Shown: piece by piece, positions 55,406-63,698 of the stretch | Numbering within the stretch: the stretch's first letter is position 1 | How the letters are laid out: every line of letters begins with the position of its first letter | Origin: Micromonospora sp. U21 | GTDB lineage: Bacteria; Actinomycetota; Actinomycetes; Mycobacteriales; Micromonosporaceae | Direction: 5' to 3' | Length of the DNA: 63,698 bases | Assembly: GCF_018070045.1 (NCBI RefSeq) | Contig: NZ_JAGPYK010000035.1 | Coordinates: 1 to 63,698, forward strand | The notes under the pieces: generated by a model | Databases searched by the model: none | What the model was told of the DNA's origin: nothing | Seen by the model: only the letters and a program-made list of their open reading frames with translations | Made by a program: the position numbers and the translations under genes

Positions 55406-56743
55406 TCAATGGGTGGCCAGATGGTGGCGCAGCAGCGCCCCCGCGGCCGTCCGGTGCTCCTCGGCGAGCAGCCCCCCGGCGGCCAGCACGTAGTCGGTGT
55501 CCACCACCGGCCGGGCGGCGCGCGGCAGCGCCCACCCCCCGGCGTGGTCGCCCAGGACCGCCGTCAGCACCTGCCCCGCCGCGTCCGCCGGCGCGTGCCG
55601 CAGCACCCCACCGGAACCCACCATCAGCCGCACGTCGCGCAGGTCCCGGCCCGCGCGTTCGCCGGTCGCGGCACCCCGGGCGTGCCGGCGCAGCGCCACC
55701 GTCGCCGCCAGGGTGACGATCCGGGCGTCCACGGCCCGCTCGGCGTCGTCGCCGGCCAGGAACGCCGGGTCGGCGGCACGGCGCGCCGCGGCCGCCGCCA
55801 GGTCGTCCTGCTCCCCGGGTGCCAGCAGCCGCTCGTCCACGGCGGCAAGGACGACCCCGGGAGCGCTCCACCGCATACCCAGGTCCCCCTCCACGGTCCG
55901 GGCCCGCCACAGGCTGCCGGCGACCTCCCGGCCCGGCCCGGTGGCCCGCTCGTCGGGGGTGAGCACCGAGTACACGTCGGTGGTGGCCCCACCCACGTCG
56001 ACCACGGCCAGGTCCCCGCCGATGGCGTCGGCGAGCACCTCCACCCCGGTGAGGACCGCGTCGGGAGTGGCCGCCCGCACCAGCCGCGCGAACCGGCCGC
56101 CCCGGGACAGCCGCTTGCCGCCGATGACGTGACGCAGGAACACCCCGCGGATCGCCGCCCGCGCCGACGCGGGAGCGAGCACCCCGATGCGGGGCAGCAC
56201 GTTCTCCGCCGCCGTCACCGGCACCCCGGCGGACTCCAGCAGCCCGGTCAGCTCCGCGCGTACGTCGCCGTTGCCGGCGAGCACCACCGGCACCCGCCAG
56301 CGGGCCCGGGCCAGCCGGGTCGCGTTGTGGGTGATCGTGTCGGCGTCACCGCCGTCGGTGCCGCCGACCAGCAGCACCACGTCCGGTCGGGCCGCCCGCA
56401 GCGCCGCCAGGTCCGCCGCGCCGAGCCGCCCGGCCGCCACGTGCACCACGTGCGCCCCGGCGGACAACCCGACCCGCCGACCCGCCTGCGCGGTGACCAG
56501 CGGCTCGTAGCCGATCACGGCCAACCGCAGCCCACCGCCCGCCGACGAGCACACGTACCACGGCACGTCCCGCACGCCCAGCCCGGCGGTGGCCGCCGCG
56601 ACCGCGGCGTCCAGGCCGTGCAGCACGTCGCTGCCCACCGTGGTGGGCGCCGCCGCCGCGCCCACCAGCACACCGGCGGCCAGGTCCACCACGGCCGCCT
56701 TGGTGTACGTGGAGCCGACGTCCGCGCAGACCGCCAGGGTCAC
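55406..56743 (-). CDS. GlmL/MutL-like ATPase of the aminomutase operon
   Basis: A 445-aa ASKHA-fold ATPase of the glutamate-mutase L (GlmL/MutL) group. CADVGSTYTKAAVVDL (residues ~5-20) is the phosphate-1 motif, followed by LLVGGTDGGD (~150) and LAVVDVGGATTDVYSV (~235-250) for phosphate 2, and MVGSGGVLRH. These proteins sit beside B12-dependent aminomutases and are thought to act as chaperones or reactivating ATPases. The GTG at 56743 overlaps the stop of the hotdog gene (GTGA). It is the last gene of the lysine operon, consistent with service to KamDE. Confidence 0.88.
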   Translation of the reverse strand: MTLAVCADVGSTYTKAAVVDLAAGVLVGAAAAPTTVGSDVLHGLDAAVAAATAGLGVRDVPWYVCSSAGGGLRLAVIGYEPLVTAQAGRRVGLSAGAHVVHVAAGRLGAADLAALRAARPDVVLLVGGTDGGDADTITHNATRLARARWRVPVVLAGNGDVRAELTGLLESAGVPVTAAENVLPRIGVLAPASARAAIRGVFLRHVIGGKRLSRGGRFARLVRAATPDAVLTGVEVLADAIGGDLAVVDVGGATTDVYSVLTPDERATGPGREVAGSLWRARTVEGDLGMRWSAPGVVLAAVDERLLAPGEQDDLAAAAARRAADPAFLAGDDAERAVDARIVTLAATVALRRHARGAATGERAGRDLRDVRLMVGSGGVLRHAPADAAGQVLTAVLGDHAGGWALPRAARPVVDTDYVLAAGGLLAEEHRTAAGALLRHHLATH

Positions 56744-57132
56744 GACGCGGCGGGAACGACCACGGTGCCGGTCGCGGTGACCGCCACGATCGGCGGGTCG
56801 AGGACCTCGGCGGCGGACTCGGAGCGGTCCGGCCGGCCCCGGCACACCACCGCGCACTCCAGCTCCAAGGTGCGGCTGCGGGAGCCCACCCGCGACACCC
56901 GCGCGGTCACCTGCACCACGTCACCGGCGCGGATGGGCGCGCTGAACCGCACGTCCGAATAGCCCGCGAACAGACCCTCGTCACCGTCAGTACGGATGCA
57001 CACCTCCGTGGCCACGTCGCCGAACAGTGCGAGGGCGTACGCCCCGTCGACGAGGTTGCCGGCGTAGTGGGCGTGCGAGTACGGCACGTACCGCCGGTGC
57101 GTCACCGTCAACCCGAGCCTGGAGTCCGTCAT
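56740..57132 (-). CDS. kal: Hotdog-fold 3-aminobutyryl-CoA ammonia-lyase-like protein
   Basis: 130 aa, single hotdog domain: RRYVPYSHAHYAGNLVDGAYALALFGDVATEVCIRTDGDEGLFAGYSDVRFSAPIRAGDVVQV in the first half, split by a short turn, and VVCRGRPDRSESAAEVLDPPIVAVTATGTVV at the end. This fits Kal, which removes ammonia from 3-aminobutyryl-CoA to give crotonyl-CoA in lysine fermentation. It overlaps kamE and the GlmL-like gene by 4 nt on each side. The assignment rests mainly on context; a related CoA thioesterase is possible. Confidence 0.8.
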   Translation of the reverse strand: MTDSRLGLTVTHRRYVPYSHAHYAGNLVDGAYALALFGDVATEVCIRTDGDEGLFAGYSDVRFSAPIRAGDVVQVTARVSRVGSRSRTLELECAVVCRGRPDRSESAAEVLDPPIVAVTATGTVVVPAAS

Positions 57133-57893
57133 GCCATCGCCTTCCGCTGCGTGATCAGGGCGTGCACCAGATAGCTGGCCACCTCGCCGGGCGTGGTGCC
57201 CCGACCGAAGATCCGGTCCACGCCCAACTCGTCGGTCATCGACTCGTCGAACCGGGGGCCACCGACGATCAGCAACGGCCGCCGCCCGGCGGGCATCGCC
57301 TCGCGGAACGCCGCGGACATCTCCCGGGTGTTGTGCAGGTGCGCGTCGCGCTGGGTGACGACCTGCGACACGAGCACCGCGTCGGCCTTCTCCGCCCGGG
57401 CGGCCTCCACCAGCTCCGGCACGCTGACCTGCGCGCCCAGGTTGGTGACCTTCAGCTCCCGGTAGTACTCCAGGCCTTTCTCCCCCGCGATGCCCTTGAC
57501 GTTGAGGATCGCGTCGATGCCCACGGTGTGCGCGTCGGTGCCGATGCACGCCCCGACCACGGACAGCTTGCGCCGCAGCCGCTGCTTGACCACCGTGTTG
57601 ACCTCCTTGGCCGACAGCAGCGCGAAGTCCCGCTCCACCACCTGCACGGCGTTGAGGTCGACCAGGTGGTTCACCCGCCCGTAGACGACGAAGAAGGTGA
57701 ACCCGTCGCCCATCGGCTTGGCGTGCACCACCATCGCCGGGTCGATGCCCATCCGGTTGGCCAATTGCACCGCCGCGCCCTCGGCCCGCTTGTCGTGCGA
57801 CACCGGCAGGGTGAACGACACCTGCACCATCCCGTCGCCGGTGGTGTCCCCGTACGGCCGCACGATCTTCTTCGCGGCGTCGACGGCGCTCAT
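57129..57893 (-). CDS. kamE: Lysine 5,6-aminomutase beta subunit
   Basis: 254 aa, about the KamE length. The B12-binding DxHxxG motif is present as GTDAHTVGIDAIL (residues ~118-130), and GYTTGDGMVQVSFTLPVSHDKR-like GDTTGDGMVQVSFTLPV starts the N-terminal dimerisation/PLP part. LLIVGGPRFDESMTDELGVDRIFGRGTTPGEVASYLV is the cobalamin-domain end. With KamD it moves the 6-amino group of beta-lysine to C5 using adenosylcobalamin and PLP. It overlaps kamD by 4 nt (57890-57893). Confidence 0.93.
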   Translation of the reverse strand: MSAVDAAKKIVRPYGDTTGDGMVQVSFTLPVSHDKRAEGAAVQLANRMGIDPAMVVHAKPMGDGFTFFVVYGRVNHLVDLNAVQVVERDFALLSAKEVNTVVKQRLRRKLSVVGACIGTDAHTVGIDAILNVKGIAGEKGLEYYRELKVTNLGAQVSVPELVEAARAEKADAVLVSQVVTQRDAHLHNTREMSAAFREAMPAGRRPLLIVGGPRFDESMTDELGVDRIFGRGTTPGEVASYLVHALITQRKAMA

Positions 57894-59452
57894 GCCGCAT
57901 CCCCTTCCAGGATCTCGGTGGCCGGGTTGCAGTAGTCGGCCTCGTGCGCGGCGACCCCGGCGAGGCCCTTGCCGCGGTCCGCCGGCCGCTTCATGATCCC
58001 GAACGTGCCCTCGGCGATCGCGGTCAGCAGCGTCTGCTCCCCGATGCGCTCCAGCAGATCCAACGCCTCACCGAGGACCTGGTTGGCGCGCCGCCGGATG
58101 AACCCGCCCGGCGCCGGCACGAAGTCCTCGTGCAGCCCACCGGCCGCGCCCAGCACGTACCGCACGTTCTGCAGGGCGATGTCACGGTCGGACAGCCACG
58201 GCGTCACCACGGCCTCGGTCATCATCCCCACCAGCAGGATGCCCTGACCGGTCAGCACGCCCGCCAGGTTGAAGAACCCGTCGAGCAGGTTGCCCCGGAA
58301 CACGTCGCCGGTCATGTGCTTGGTCGGCGGCATCCACTTCAGCGGGGCGTCCGGGAACAGCTCCCGCGCCAGCAGCGCGTGCGCCAACTCCAACCGGAAC
58401 GACTCCGGCACCTCCGGGTTGATCTCGAACGCGTGCCCCAGCCCCAACTGCCAGTCCGCCAGACCCGCCTCGTGCGCGAAGAACTCGTTGAGCAGCTGCG
58501 ACACGGTCACCGTGTGCGCCTCGTCGACCGCGTCGGCGGTGGTCAGGTAGTTGTCCTCACCGGTGTTGATGATGATGCCGGCGCGGGCGTGGACCTGCCG
58601 GGAGAACCGCTGGTCCACGAACGTGCGGATCGGGTTGATGTCGCGGAACAAGATTCCGTACATCGAGTCGTTCAGCATCATGTCGAGGCGTTCCAACCCC
58701 GCGAGGGTCGCCATCTCCGGCATGCACAGCCCGGACGCGTAGTTGGTCAACCGCACGTAGCGGCCCAACTCCTTCGACGACTCGTCCAGCGCCGCCCGCA
58801 TCAGCCGGAAGTTCTCCTGTGTGGCGTACGTGCCGGCGAACCCCTCCCGGGTCGCGCCCTCGGGCACGTAGTCCAGCAACGACTGCCCTGTGGAGCGGAT
58901 CACCGCGATGACGTCCGCGCCCGCCCGCGCCGCCGCCTGCGCCTGCGGGATGTCCTCGTAGATGTCCCCGGTCGCCACGATCAGGTAGATCCACGGCCGC
59001 TGCTTCGGGTCCCCGTGCCGCTTCACGAGGCGGTCGCGTTCCGCGCGCCGCCGATCGATACGCCGGATACCCGCGCCGACCGCCCTGCGCGCCGCGGACC
59101 GCGCGGCCGTGGCCGCCCGCCCGGTGGGCACGGTGAAGCGCACCGAACCGGCGGCGGCCTTCTGCGCCAGCAGCGTCACGTCCGTCACGCCCTCACGGGC
59201 GAGGGCGTCGAACACCGGCACGGCCACCCCGTGACCCAGCCCCACGTCCGCGACGACCGCGTCGACGAGCCGGTTCACCCACGGAATGCCGTCCGGGTCG
59301 GCGCCAGTCACCCCGGCCAGCCGCAGCACCGCCCGCTCCACCGACACCGTGGTGTGGCTGCGCGCCAGGTCCACCACCGGCTGCCCGGCCCGACGCGCCA
59401 ACTCCCGCGCCCTGGCCACCAGCAACGGATCAAGATCGAGCTTCCCGGTCAC
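57890..59452 (-). CDS. kamD: Lysine 5,6-aminomutase alpha subunit
   Basis: A 520-aa KamD protein, TIM-barrel subunit of D-lysine/beta-lysine 5,6-aminomutase. Typical stretches are WIYLIVATGDIYEDIPQAQAAARAGADVIAVIRSTGQSLLDYVPEGATREGFAGTYATQENFRLMR, split here by helix breaks, CMPEMATLAGLERLDMMLNDSMYGILFRDINP and GEDNYLTTADAVDEAHTVTVSQLLNE. Substrate is L-beta-lysine, product 3,5-diaminohexanoate. GTG at 59452 overlaps the amidohydrolase stop by 4 nt. kamE follows with a 4-nt overlap. Confidence 0.95.
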   Translation of the reverse strand: MTGKLDLDPLLVARARELARRAGQPVVDLARSHTTVSVERAVLRLAGVTGADPDGIPWVNRLVDAVVADVGLGHGVAVPVFDALAREGVTDVTLLAQKAAAGSVRFTVPTGRAATAARSAARRAVGAGIRRIDRRRAERDRLVKRHGDPKQRPWIYLIVATGDIYEDIPQAQAAARAGADVIAVIRSTGQSLLDYVPEGATREGFAGTYATQENFRLMRAALDESSKELGRYVRLTNYASGLCMPEMATLAGLERLDMMLNDSMYGILFRDINPIRTFVDQRFSRQVHARAGIIINTGEDNYLTTADAVDEAHTVTVSQLLNEFFAHEAGLADWQLGLGHAFEINPEVPESFRLELAHALLARELFPDAPLKWMPPTKHMTGDVFRGNLLDGFFNLAGVLTGQGILLVGMMTEAVVTPWLSDRDIALQNVRYVLGAAGGLHEDFVPAPGGFIRRRANQVLGEALDLLERIGEQTLLTAIAEGTFGIMKRPADRGKGLAGVAAHEADYCNPATEILEGDAA

Positions 59453-61014
59453 GACGACCCTTCCTGATAGATGACCTCACCGCGCAGCACCAGGCTCCGG
59501 CACACCGGCAGCGGCGTCGGGTCGTCCGGACCCCGCAGCTCCGGATCCTCGGCCAGCAGCACCGGCAGGCCCCGATGAACGCCGGCCGGCGTCGACCACA
59601 CCGCGAACGTCGCCGGCGCACCCAACGCCAACACCCCCTCGACGTCCAGGTGCACCGCCCGCCACCCGCCGCGCGTGTGCGCGGCGAACGCCGAGCGCAC
59701 GCTCATCCGCTGCGCCGGGTTGTGGTGCACCGCCGCCGCCCGCACCGACCCCCACGGGTCCAGCGGCGTCACCGGCGAATCCGACCCGAACGCCAGCGTC
59801 ACCCCCACCCCGTGCATCGCGCCCATCGGGTTGGACTCCAACGACCGGTCCAGACCCAGCCGCGACTCGTACATCCGGCCCGCGCCACCCCACAACCGGT
59901 CGAACGCCGGCTGCATGCTCGCCACGACCCCGTACTCCACGAACCCGGCGATCAGCCGCTTGTTCATGATCTCCGCGTGCTCGATGCGGTGCCGGGCGGC
60001 ACGCAGCCGCTCCACGCCCAGCGTCGTCGCCGCCGCCGCGAAGCCCTCCAGCACCGTGCCGATCGCCGCGTCACCGATCGCGTGGAACCCGCCCTGCATG
60101 CCGTGCGCCACACAGTCCAGCAGGTGGTCGCGCACCTGCTCGACCGACAGGTACCCGTGCCCGCAGCCGTCACCGTCGCCGTACGGCTGCGACACGTGCG
60201 CCGTGCGCGAACCCAACGCCCCGTCGGCGAACAGGTCACCACCGGCGCCCACCGCGCCCAACTCCCGGGCCCGCGCCGCGCCACCCAGCTCACCCCAGTA
60301 CCCGTACACCTCCGGCAACCCGGCGCCGGAGATGCCCAGCAGACCCGTGAAGTCCTCCTCGTCGGAGATGTCCGGGCCGCCGCACTCGTGCACCGCGGCG
60401 ATACCCAGCGACGCCGCGTGTGCCAGGGCCACCCGCTGCGCGGCGACCCGCTGCGCCCGGCTCACCGATCCCTGCGCCACCGCCCGCACCACGTGATGCG
60501 CGTCGCGACGCAACCACCCCGACGCGTCGTACCCGGCCGCGGCCGCCGCCTGCGGGCACGCCGCCAGCAGCGCCGTCGACACCAGCGCCGAGTGGATGGA
60601 CGCCTGCGACAGGTACACCCGCCGGCCACCGGCCGCCCGGTCCAGCGCCGCCGCGTCCGGCAGCGCCGGGTCCGGCCAGCCCGACTCGTCCCAGCCGTGC
60701 CCCAGCACCACCGCGTCCGCCGGCAGGCCGGCCGCGAACGCGGCCACCGCGTCCAGCAACCCGGCCGCCGAGCGCACCCCGGACAACTCCAGCCCGGACA
60801 GCGTCAACCCGGTGTCCGTGGCGTGCACGTGCGCGTCGACGAACGCCGGCGTCACCAGCGCCCCGCCGAGGTCCACCACCCGGTCGGCCGGCGGCGCGTC
60901 ACCATCGGTCCCCAGCCAGGCGATCCGCCCACCGGAAACCAGCAACGCGGTCGCGCTCGGGTCGGCGGGACAGTGCAACACGCCGCCGCGGTACAAGGTC
61001 GAGGGGTTCGTCAT
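59449..61014 (-). CDS. YtcJ-like amidohydrolase inside the lysine operon
   Basis: 521 aa of the Amidohydro_3 (YtcJ/LAF3) type. Metal-ligand parts: TPAFVDAHVHATDTGL (HxH, residues ~54-68), GWDESGWPD, FHAIGDAAI (His), RHRIEHAEIM (His) and FGSDSPVTPLDPW (the late Asp). No signal peptide. Members hydrolyse amides, often N-substituted aldehydes or formyl/carbamoyl groups. It is not a known step of the beta-lysine pathway, yet it overlaps kamD by 4 nt and is 4 nt from kdd, so it must be expressed with them. A detoxification or deacylation role is inference. Confidence 0.87.
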   Translation of the reverse strand: MTNPSTLYRGGVLHCPADPSATALLVSGGRIAWLGTDGDAPPADRVVDLGGALVTPAFVDAHVHATDTGLTLSGLELSGVRSAAGLLDAVAAFAAGLPADAVVLGHGWDESGWPDPALPDAAALDRAAGGRRVYLSQASIHSALVSTALLAACPQAAAAAGYDASGWLRRDAHHVVRAVAQGSVSRAQRVAAQRVALAHAASLGIAAVHECGGPDISDEEDFTGLLGISGAGLPEVYGYWGELGGAARARELGAVGAGGDLFADGALGSRTAHVSQPYGDGDGCGHGYLSVEQVRDHLLDCVAHGMQGGFHAIGDAAIGTVLEGFAAAATTLGVERLRAARHRIEHAEIMNKRLIAGFVEYGVVASMQPAFDRLWGGAGRMYESRLGLDRSLESNPMGAMHGVGVTLAFGSDSPVTPLDPWGSVRAAAVHHNPAQRMSVRSAFAAHTRGGWRAVHLDVEGVLALGAPATFAVWSTPAGVHRGLPVLLAEDPELRGPDDPTPLPVCRSLVLRGEVIYQEGSS

Positions 61015-61018
61015 GACC

Positions 61019-62080
61019 TCAGTCTGCCGCGATCCGCGCCGCGAACAGCCGACGCACCCCCGGCTCGGCGCGCAGCAGCCCCAACGCCAGCTCCGCGTGC
61101 CCCGGCACGTACCCGTTGCCCACCAGCATCGTCACGTCCGCGGCCAGCCCCTCGGCGCCCAGCGCCGCGGCGGAGAAGCTCGTCGCCATCGAGAAGAAGA
61201 TCACCGTGCCGCCGTCGGCGGTGGCCAGCACCGCCCCGTGCTCGCAGCCCGGCACGTCCACGCAGACCACCGTCACGTCCGCCGGGCTGCCCAGGGCGGT
61301 GGTCACCGCGGTGGACAGCGCCACCGGATCCCGGGCGTCGGCCATCGCCACCACCGAGGCCAGGCCGGCGGCCGTCAGCGCGTCGCGCTCCGCCGCCACC
61401 GGCACCACCCCGACGGTACGCGCGGCGCCCGCCCGCCGCGCCGCGGCCAGCGACAGCGACCCACTCTTGCCCGCGCCGCCGATCACCGCGACGCGCACCG
61501 GCGTCGGATCGCCGGCACGATGCCGCTCCTCGACGTGGCGCGACACCACCCGCGCGGTCAGCGCGGGCGCCCCGCACACGTCCAGCACGGCCAGGGACAG
61601 CTGCGGATCCTCGTCGTCCGGCAGCACCGCGGCGATGGAGCGCGCGAACAGGATCGCCCACCCGTCGCAGGGCACCTGCTCGCTGCGCCCGTCCCAGCGG
61701 GCCAGCCCGTCGGTCACCACCAGCGGGGTCAGGGTCAGCGACACCAGGGTGGCGACCCGCTCGCCCGGCTTGAGGCCCAGCGGGGAGCGCCGCCCGGCCT
61801 CCTCGACCGTGCCGATCAGCATCCCGCCCGACCCGGTCACCGGGTTCTGCATCTTCCCCCTGGTGGAGATGATCTCCAGCACCTCGACGCGGACCGCGTC
61901 GCCGTCCCCGCCGTGCTTCTCCGACAGCTGCCGGAAGCTCGCCGCGTCCAGGTTCAACCGCTCCACCCGGATCCGCACCTCGTTCGGCGCGATCGCGGCG
62001 GACGCGTCCAACCGCCAGGCCGCCTGCGGCAGCACCCCCGCCGGTTCCACGACGCGGTGCAGTCCCACCGGTGACGTCAC
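61019..62080 (-). CDS. kdd: L-erythro-3,5-diaminohexanoate dehydrogenase
   Basis: 353 aa. It follows the Kdd family: HRVVEPAGVLPQAAWRLDAS, NEVRIRVERLNLDAASFRQL, ISTRGKMQNPVTGSGGMLIGTV near the N-terminus, then a Rossmann domain (VAVIGGAGKSGSLSLAAARRAGA, residues ~180-202) and VGNGYVPGHAELALGLLRAEPGVR at the end. It oxidises 3,5-diaminohexanoate to 5-amino-3-oxohexanoate with NAD+. First gene of the minus-strand operon; GTG start at 62080 with GGGAGG upstream. The keto-acid product would need Kce, which is not in the window. Confidence 0.93.
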   Translation of the reverse strand: MTSPVGLHRVVEPAGVLPQAAWRLDASAAIAPNEVRIRVERLNLDAASFRQLSEKHGGDGDAVRVEVLEIISTRGKMQNPVTGSGGMLIGTVEEAGRRSPLGLKPGERVATLVSLTLTPLVVTDGLARWDGRSEQVPCDGWAILFARSIAAVLPDDEDPQLSLAVLDVCGAPALTARVVSRHVEERHRAGDPTPVRVAVIGGAGKSGSLSLAAARRAGAARTVGVVPVAAERDALTAAGLASVVAMADARDPVALSTAVTTALGSPADVTVVCVDVPGCEHGAVLATADGGTVIFFSMATSFSAAALGAEGLAADVTMLVGNGYVPGHAELALGLLRAEPGVRRLFAARIAAD

Positions 62081-62222
62081 GCCGACCTCCCCTGTCCAGC
62101 CGCCCGAAGCCCCGGCCAGGGACTCGCGTAACGGGAAAACTTACGGCAGACTAATTACTTCACCGGATATTTTCCAGTAGCCTTCGAGTTTCGTTGATCA
62201 GCCGCAGCACCAAGGAGGGGCC

Positions 62223-63629
62223 GTGACCCAGACCCAACCGGTTGAGACCATCCCTCAACCCCGTCACGCCCCGGTCGCCGTACCGACCGCCGGGCAGCCG
62301 TACGAATACCGCCGCCACCCCCTGGTCGAGCCGGACTGGACCCGCTTCCCCGGCTGGCGCCACGTCACCCGCGACCAGTGGGAGTCCGCCCAGTGGCAGC
62401 GCGTCAACTGCGTCAAGAACATCAAGCAGCTGCGCGTCGTCTTCGGCGACCTCATCGACGAGAGCTTCTACGCCGACCTCCAGGCCGACCAGCAGGCACT
62501 GGCCACCATGTCCATGCTGGTGCCACCCCAGATGATCAACACGATGGTGCCGTTCGCGACCCTCACCACCGAGGCGCTGCTCGCCGACCCCATCCGCCGC
62601 TACATGATCCCGGTCGCCTCCGACCGACGCACCGACTGGCCGTCGCACCCGTACGCCAGCCGCGACTCCCTGCACGAGCACGACATGTGGGTCGCCGAGG
62701 GGCTCACCCACCGCTACCCCACCAAGGTCCTCGCCGAGCTGCTCTCCACCTGCCCCCAGTACTGCGGGCACTGCACCCGGATGGACCTCGTCGGCAACTC
62801 CACCCCCGCCGTCGACAAGCTCAAACTCACCCTCAAGCCCGTCGAGCGCTACGACGCCCACATCAGCTACCTCAAGGCCCACCCCGGCGTCCGCGACGTC
62901 GTCGTCTCCGGTGGCGACGTGGCCAACGTGCCCTGGCGCAACCTCGAGTCGTACCTGATGCGCCTGCTGGAACTGGAGACGGTCCGCGACATCCGGCTCG
63001 CCACCAAGGCCCTCATGGGCCTGCCCCAGCACTGGCTGCAGCCCGACGTGGTCGAGGGCCTGGAACGCGTCGCCCGCACCGCCGCCCGCCGCGGCGTCAA
63101 CCTCGCCATCCACACCCACGTCAACCACGCCCAGTCGCTCACCCCACTGGTCGCCAAGGCCACCCAGACCGCCCTCGACGTCGGCGTCCGCGACGTCCGC
63201 AACCAGGGCGTCCTCATGCGCGGGGTGAACGCCACCACCCCCGACCTGCTCGACCTCTGCTTCGCGCTCCAGGGCGAGGCCGGGATCCTGCCGTACTACT
63301 TCTACATGTGCGACATGATCCCCAACGCCGAACACTGGCGGGTCCCGGTCTGGCACGCCCAGCAGCTCCAGCACGACATCATGGGCTACCTGCCCGGCTA
63401 CGCCACCCCGCGGATCGTCTGCGACGTCCCCTTCGTCGGCAAGCGCTGGGTGCACATGCTCACCGACTACGACCGCGACCGCGGCATCTCCTACTGGACC
63501 AAGAACTACCGCACCTCCATCGAGTCCGCCGACCTGGAGGCGCTCAACAAGCGCTACGCCTACTACGACCCGATCGACACCCTCCCCGCCGACGGTCAGC
63601 AGTGGTGGGCCGACCACCGCGACGACTGA
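62223..63629 (+). CDS. kamA: Lysine 2,3-aminomutase (radical SAM)
   Basis: 468 aa, KamA family. The 4Fe-4S/SAM motif CxxxCxxC reads STCPQYCGHCTRMD (residues ~177-190). VRDVVVSGGDVANVPWRNLE is the GGD/SAM loop, and TAARRGVNLAIHTHVNHAQ follows. In characterised KamA the PLP lysine lies in PGGGGK; here the matching place reads CDVPFVGKRWV, so Lys is kept but the glycines differ. It converts L-lysine to L-beta-lysine. It is divergent from kdd across a 142-bp region; GGAGGGG precedes the GTG at 62223. Confidence 0.92.
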   Translation: MTQTQPVETIPQPRHAPVAVPTAGQPYEYRRHPLVEPDWTRFPGWRHVTRDQWESAQWQRVNCVKNIKQLRVVFGDLIDESFYADLQADQQALATMSMLVPPQMINTMVPFATLTTEALLADPIRRYMIPVASDRRTDWPSHPYASRDSLHEHDMWVAEGLTHRYPTKVLAELLSTCPQYCGHCTRMDLVGNSTPAVDKLKLTLKPVERYDAHISYLKAHPGVRDVVVSGGDVANVPWRNLESYLMRLLELETVRDIRLATKALMGLPQHWLQPDVVEGLERVARTAARRGVNLAIHTHVNHAQSLTPLVAKATQTALDVGVRDVRNQGVLMRGVNATTPDLLDLCFALQGEAGILPYYFYMCDMIPNAEHWRVPVWHAQQLQHDIMGYLPGYATPRIVCDVPFVGKRWVHMLTDYDRDRGISYWTKNYRTSIESADLEALNKRYAYYDPIDTLPADGQQWWADHRDD

Positions 63630-63642
63630 CCCTTTCGGCGTC

Positions 63643-63698
63643 GATCTAGGGCGAATCGTCGTGCGTAGAGGTCGACTGACGACGATTCGCCCTAGATC
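63643..63698. repeat. 20-bp inverted repeat at the window end
   Basis: Perfect arms of 20 bp (63643-63662 and 63679-63698; starting GATCTAGGGCGAATCG) flank a 16-nt loop, 14 nt past the kamA stop. As RNA it is a strong stem that can end the kamA transcript. As DNA it has a TCTAGGGCGAAT-type end on both sides like a small palindromic element. The window stops exactly at its right end, so any longer element cannot be judged. Confidence 0.75.

Noticed and set aside
1..63698. CRISPR array, rRNA or tRNA genes
   Set aside because: No regularly spaced repeats beyond the two-copy padR repeat, and no tRNA or rRNA-like conserved segments were seen on either strand.

Overview
This window is high-GC actinobacterial DNA that looks like Micromonospora or a close relative in Micromonosporaceae. 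The basis is the codon use, many GTG starts, frequent leaderless starts (a TANNNT-type -10 box 6-9 nt before the start codon), rbpA, an actinobacterial cydAB, and adjacent but separate ppm1 and lnt genes. It reads as a chromosome segment made mostly of short operons, each with its own local regulator.

Left part (1-22150): two divergent MarR-type genes around three GTTGG/CCAAC palindromes; an Eis-like acetyltransferase; cydAB; plsC with a short-chain-dehydrogenase remnant after it; a glycerophosphodiester phosphodiesterase; an UMF1-type transporter; thymidine kinase; a VOC protein; a short LLM-type protein; a solitary tyrosine recombinase; a WYL regulator; an Hsp20 gene with a HAIR element; several MarR regulators with their targets; an aldo/keto reductase; a GT39-like membrane glycosyltransferase; and an Rrf2 regulator with twin operators facing an NmrA-like reductase.

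Accessory part (22147-31750): this is the most mobile-looking stretch. It opens with a 166-bp near-perfect palindrome with MITE-like ends, placed on the stop codon of the NmrA-like gene. Next come an HNH-like protein with an altered catalytic motif and a tightly overlapping three-gene operon: a membrane-anchored TPR-CHAT protease, a 72-aa acidic protein and a DUF6338-like membrane protein. This operon is the best candidate for an undescribed system. A rifampin monooxygenase gene (rox) follows, preceded by a 19-codon leader ORF and a hairpin that overlaps its ribosome binding site. Then come a cyclase-family protein, a transposase remnant, a TPR-like protein, and a PadR-DUF1048-DUF1048 operon behind a 20-bp direct repeat.

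Middle and right (31900-55400): a secreted peptidoglycan-recycling trio (GH3 glucosaminidase, NamZ-like muramidase, serine hydrolase); a NarL-type two-component system facing an ABC transporter; LysE; an FMO-SDR operon and a divergent TetR/MFS pair that share the operator ATCCA-N8-TGGAT; a zinc-finger coiled-coil protein; a POT transporter; rbpA with a sigma-R-like promoter; fxsA; ppm1 and lnt.

Right end (55406-63629): a beta-lysine catabolic operon on the minus strand (kdd, an amidohydrolase, kamD, kamE, a Kal-like hotdog protein and a GlmL/MutL-like ATPase, nearly all with 4-bp overlaps), with kamA divergent. The keto-acid cleavage enzyme Kce is not in the window and an uncharacterised amidohydrolase sits inside the operon. 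The window ends in a 20-bp inverted repeat. No rRNA, tRNA or CRISPR array was seen.
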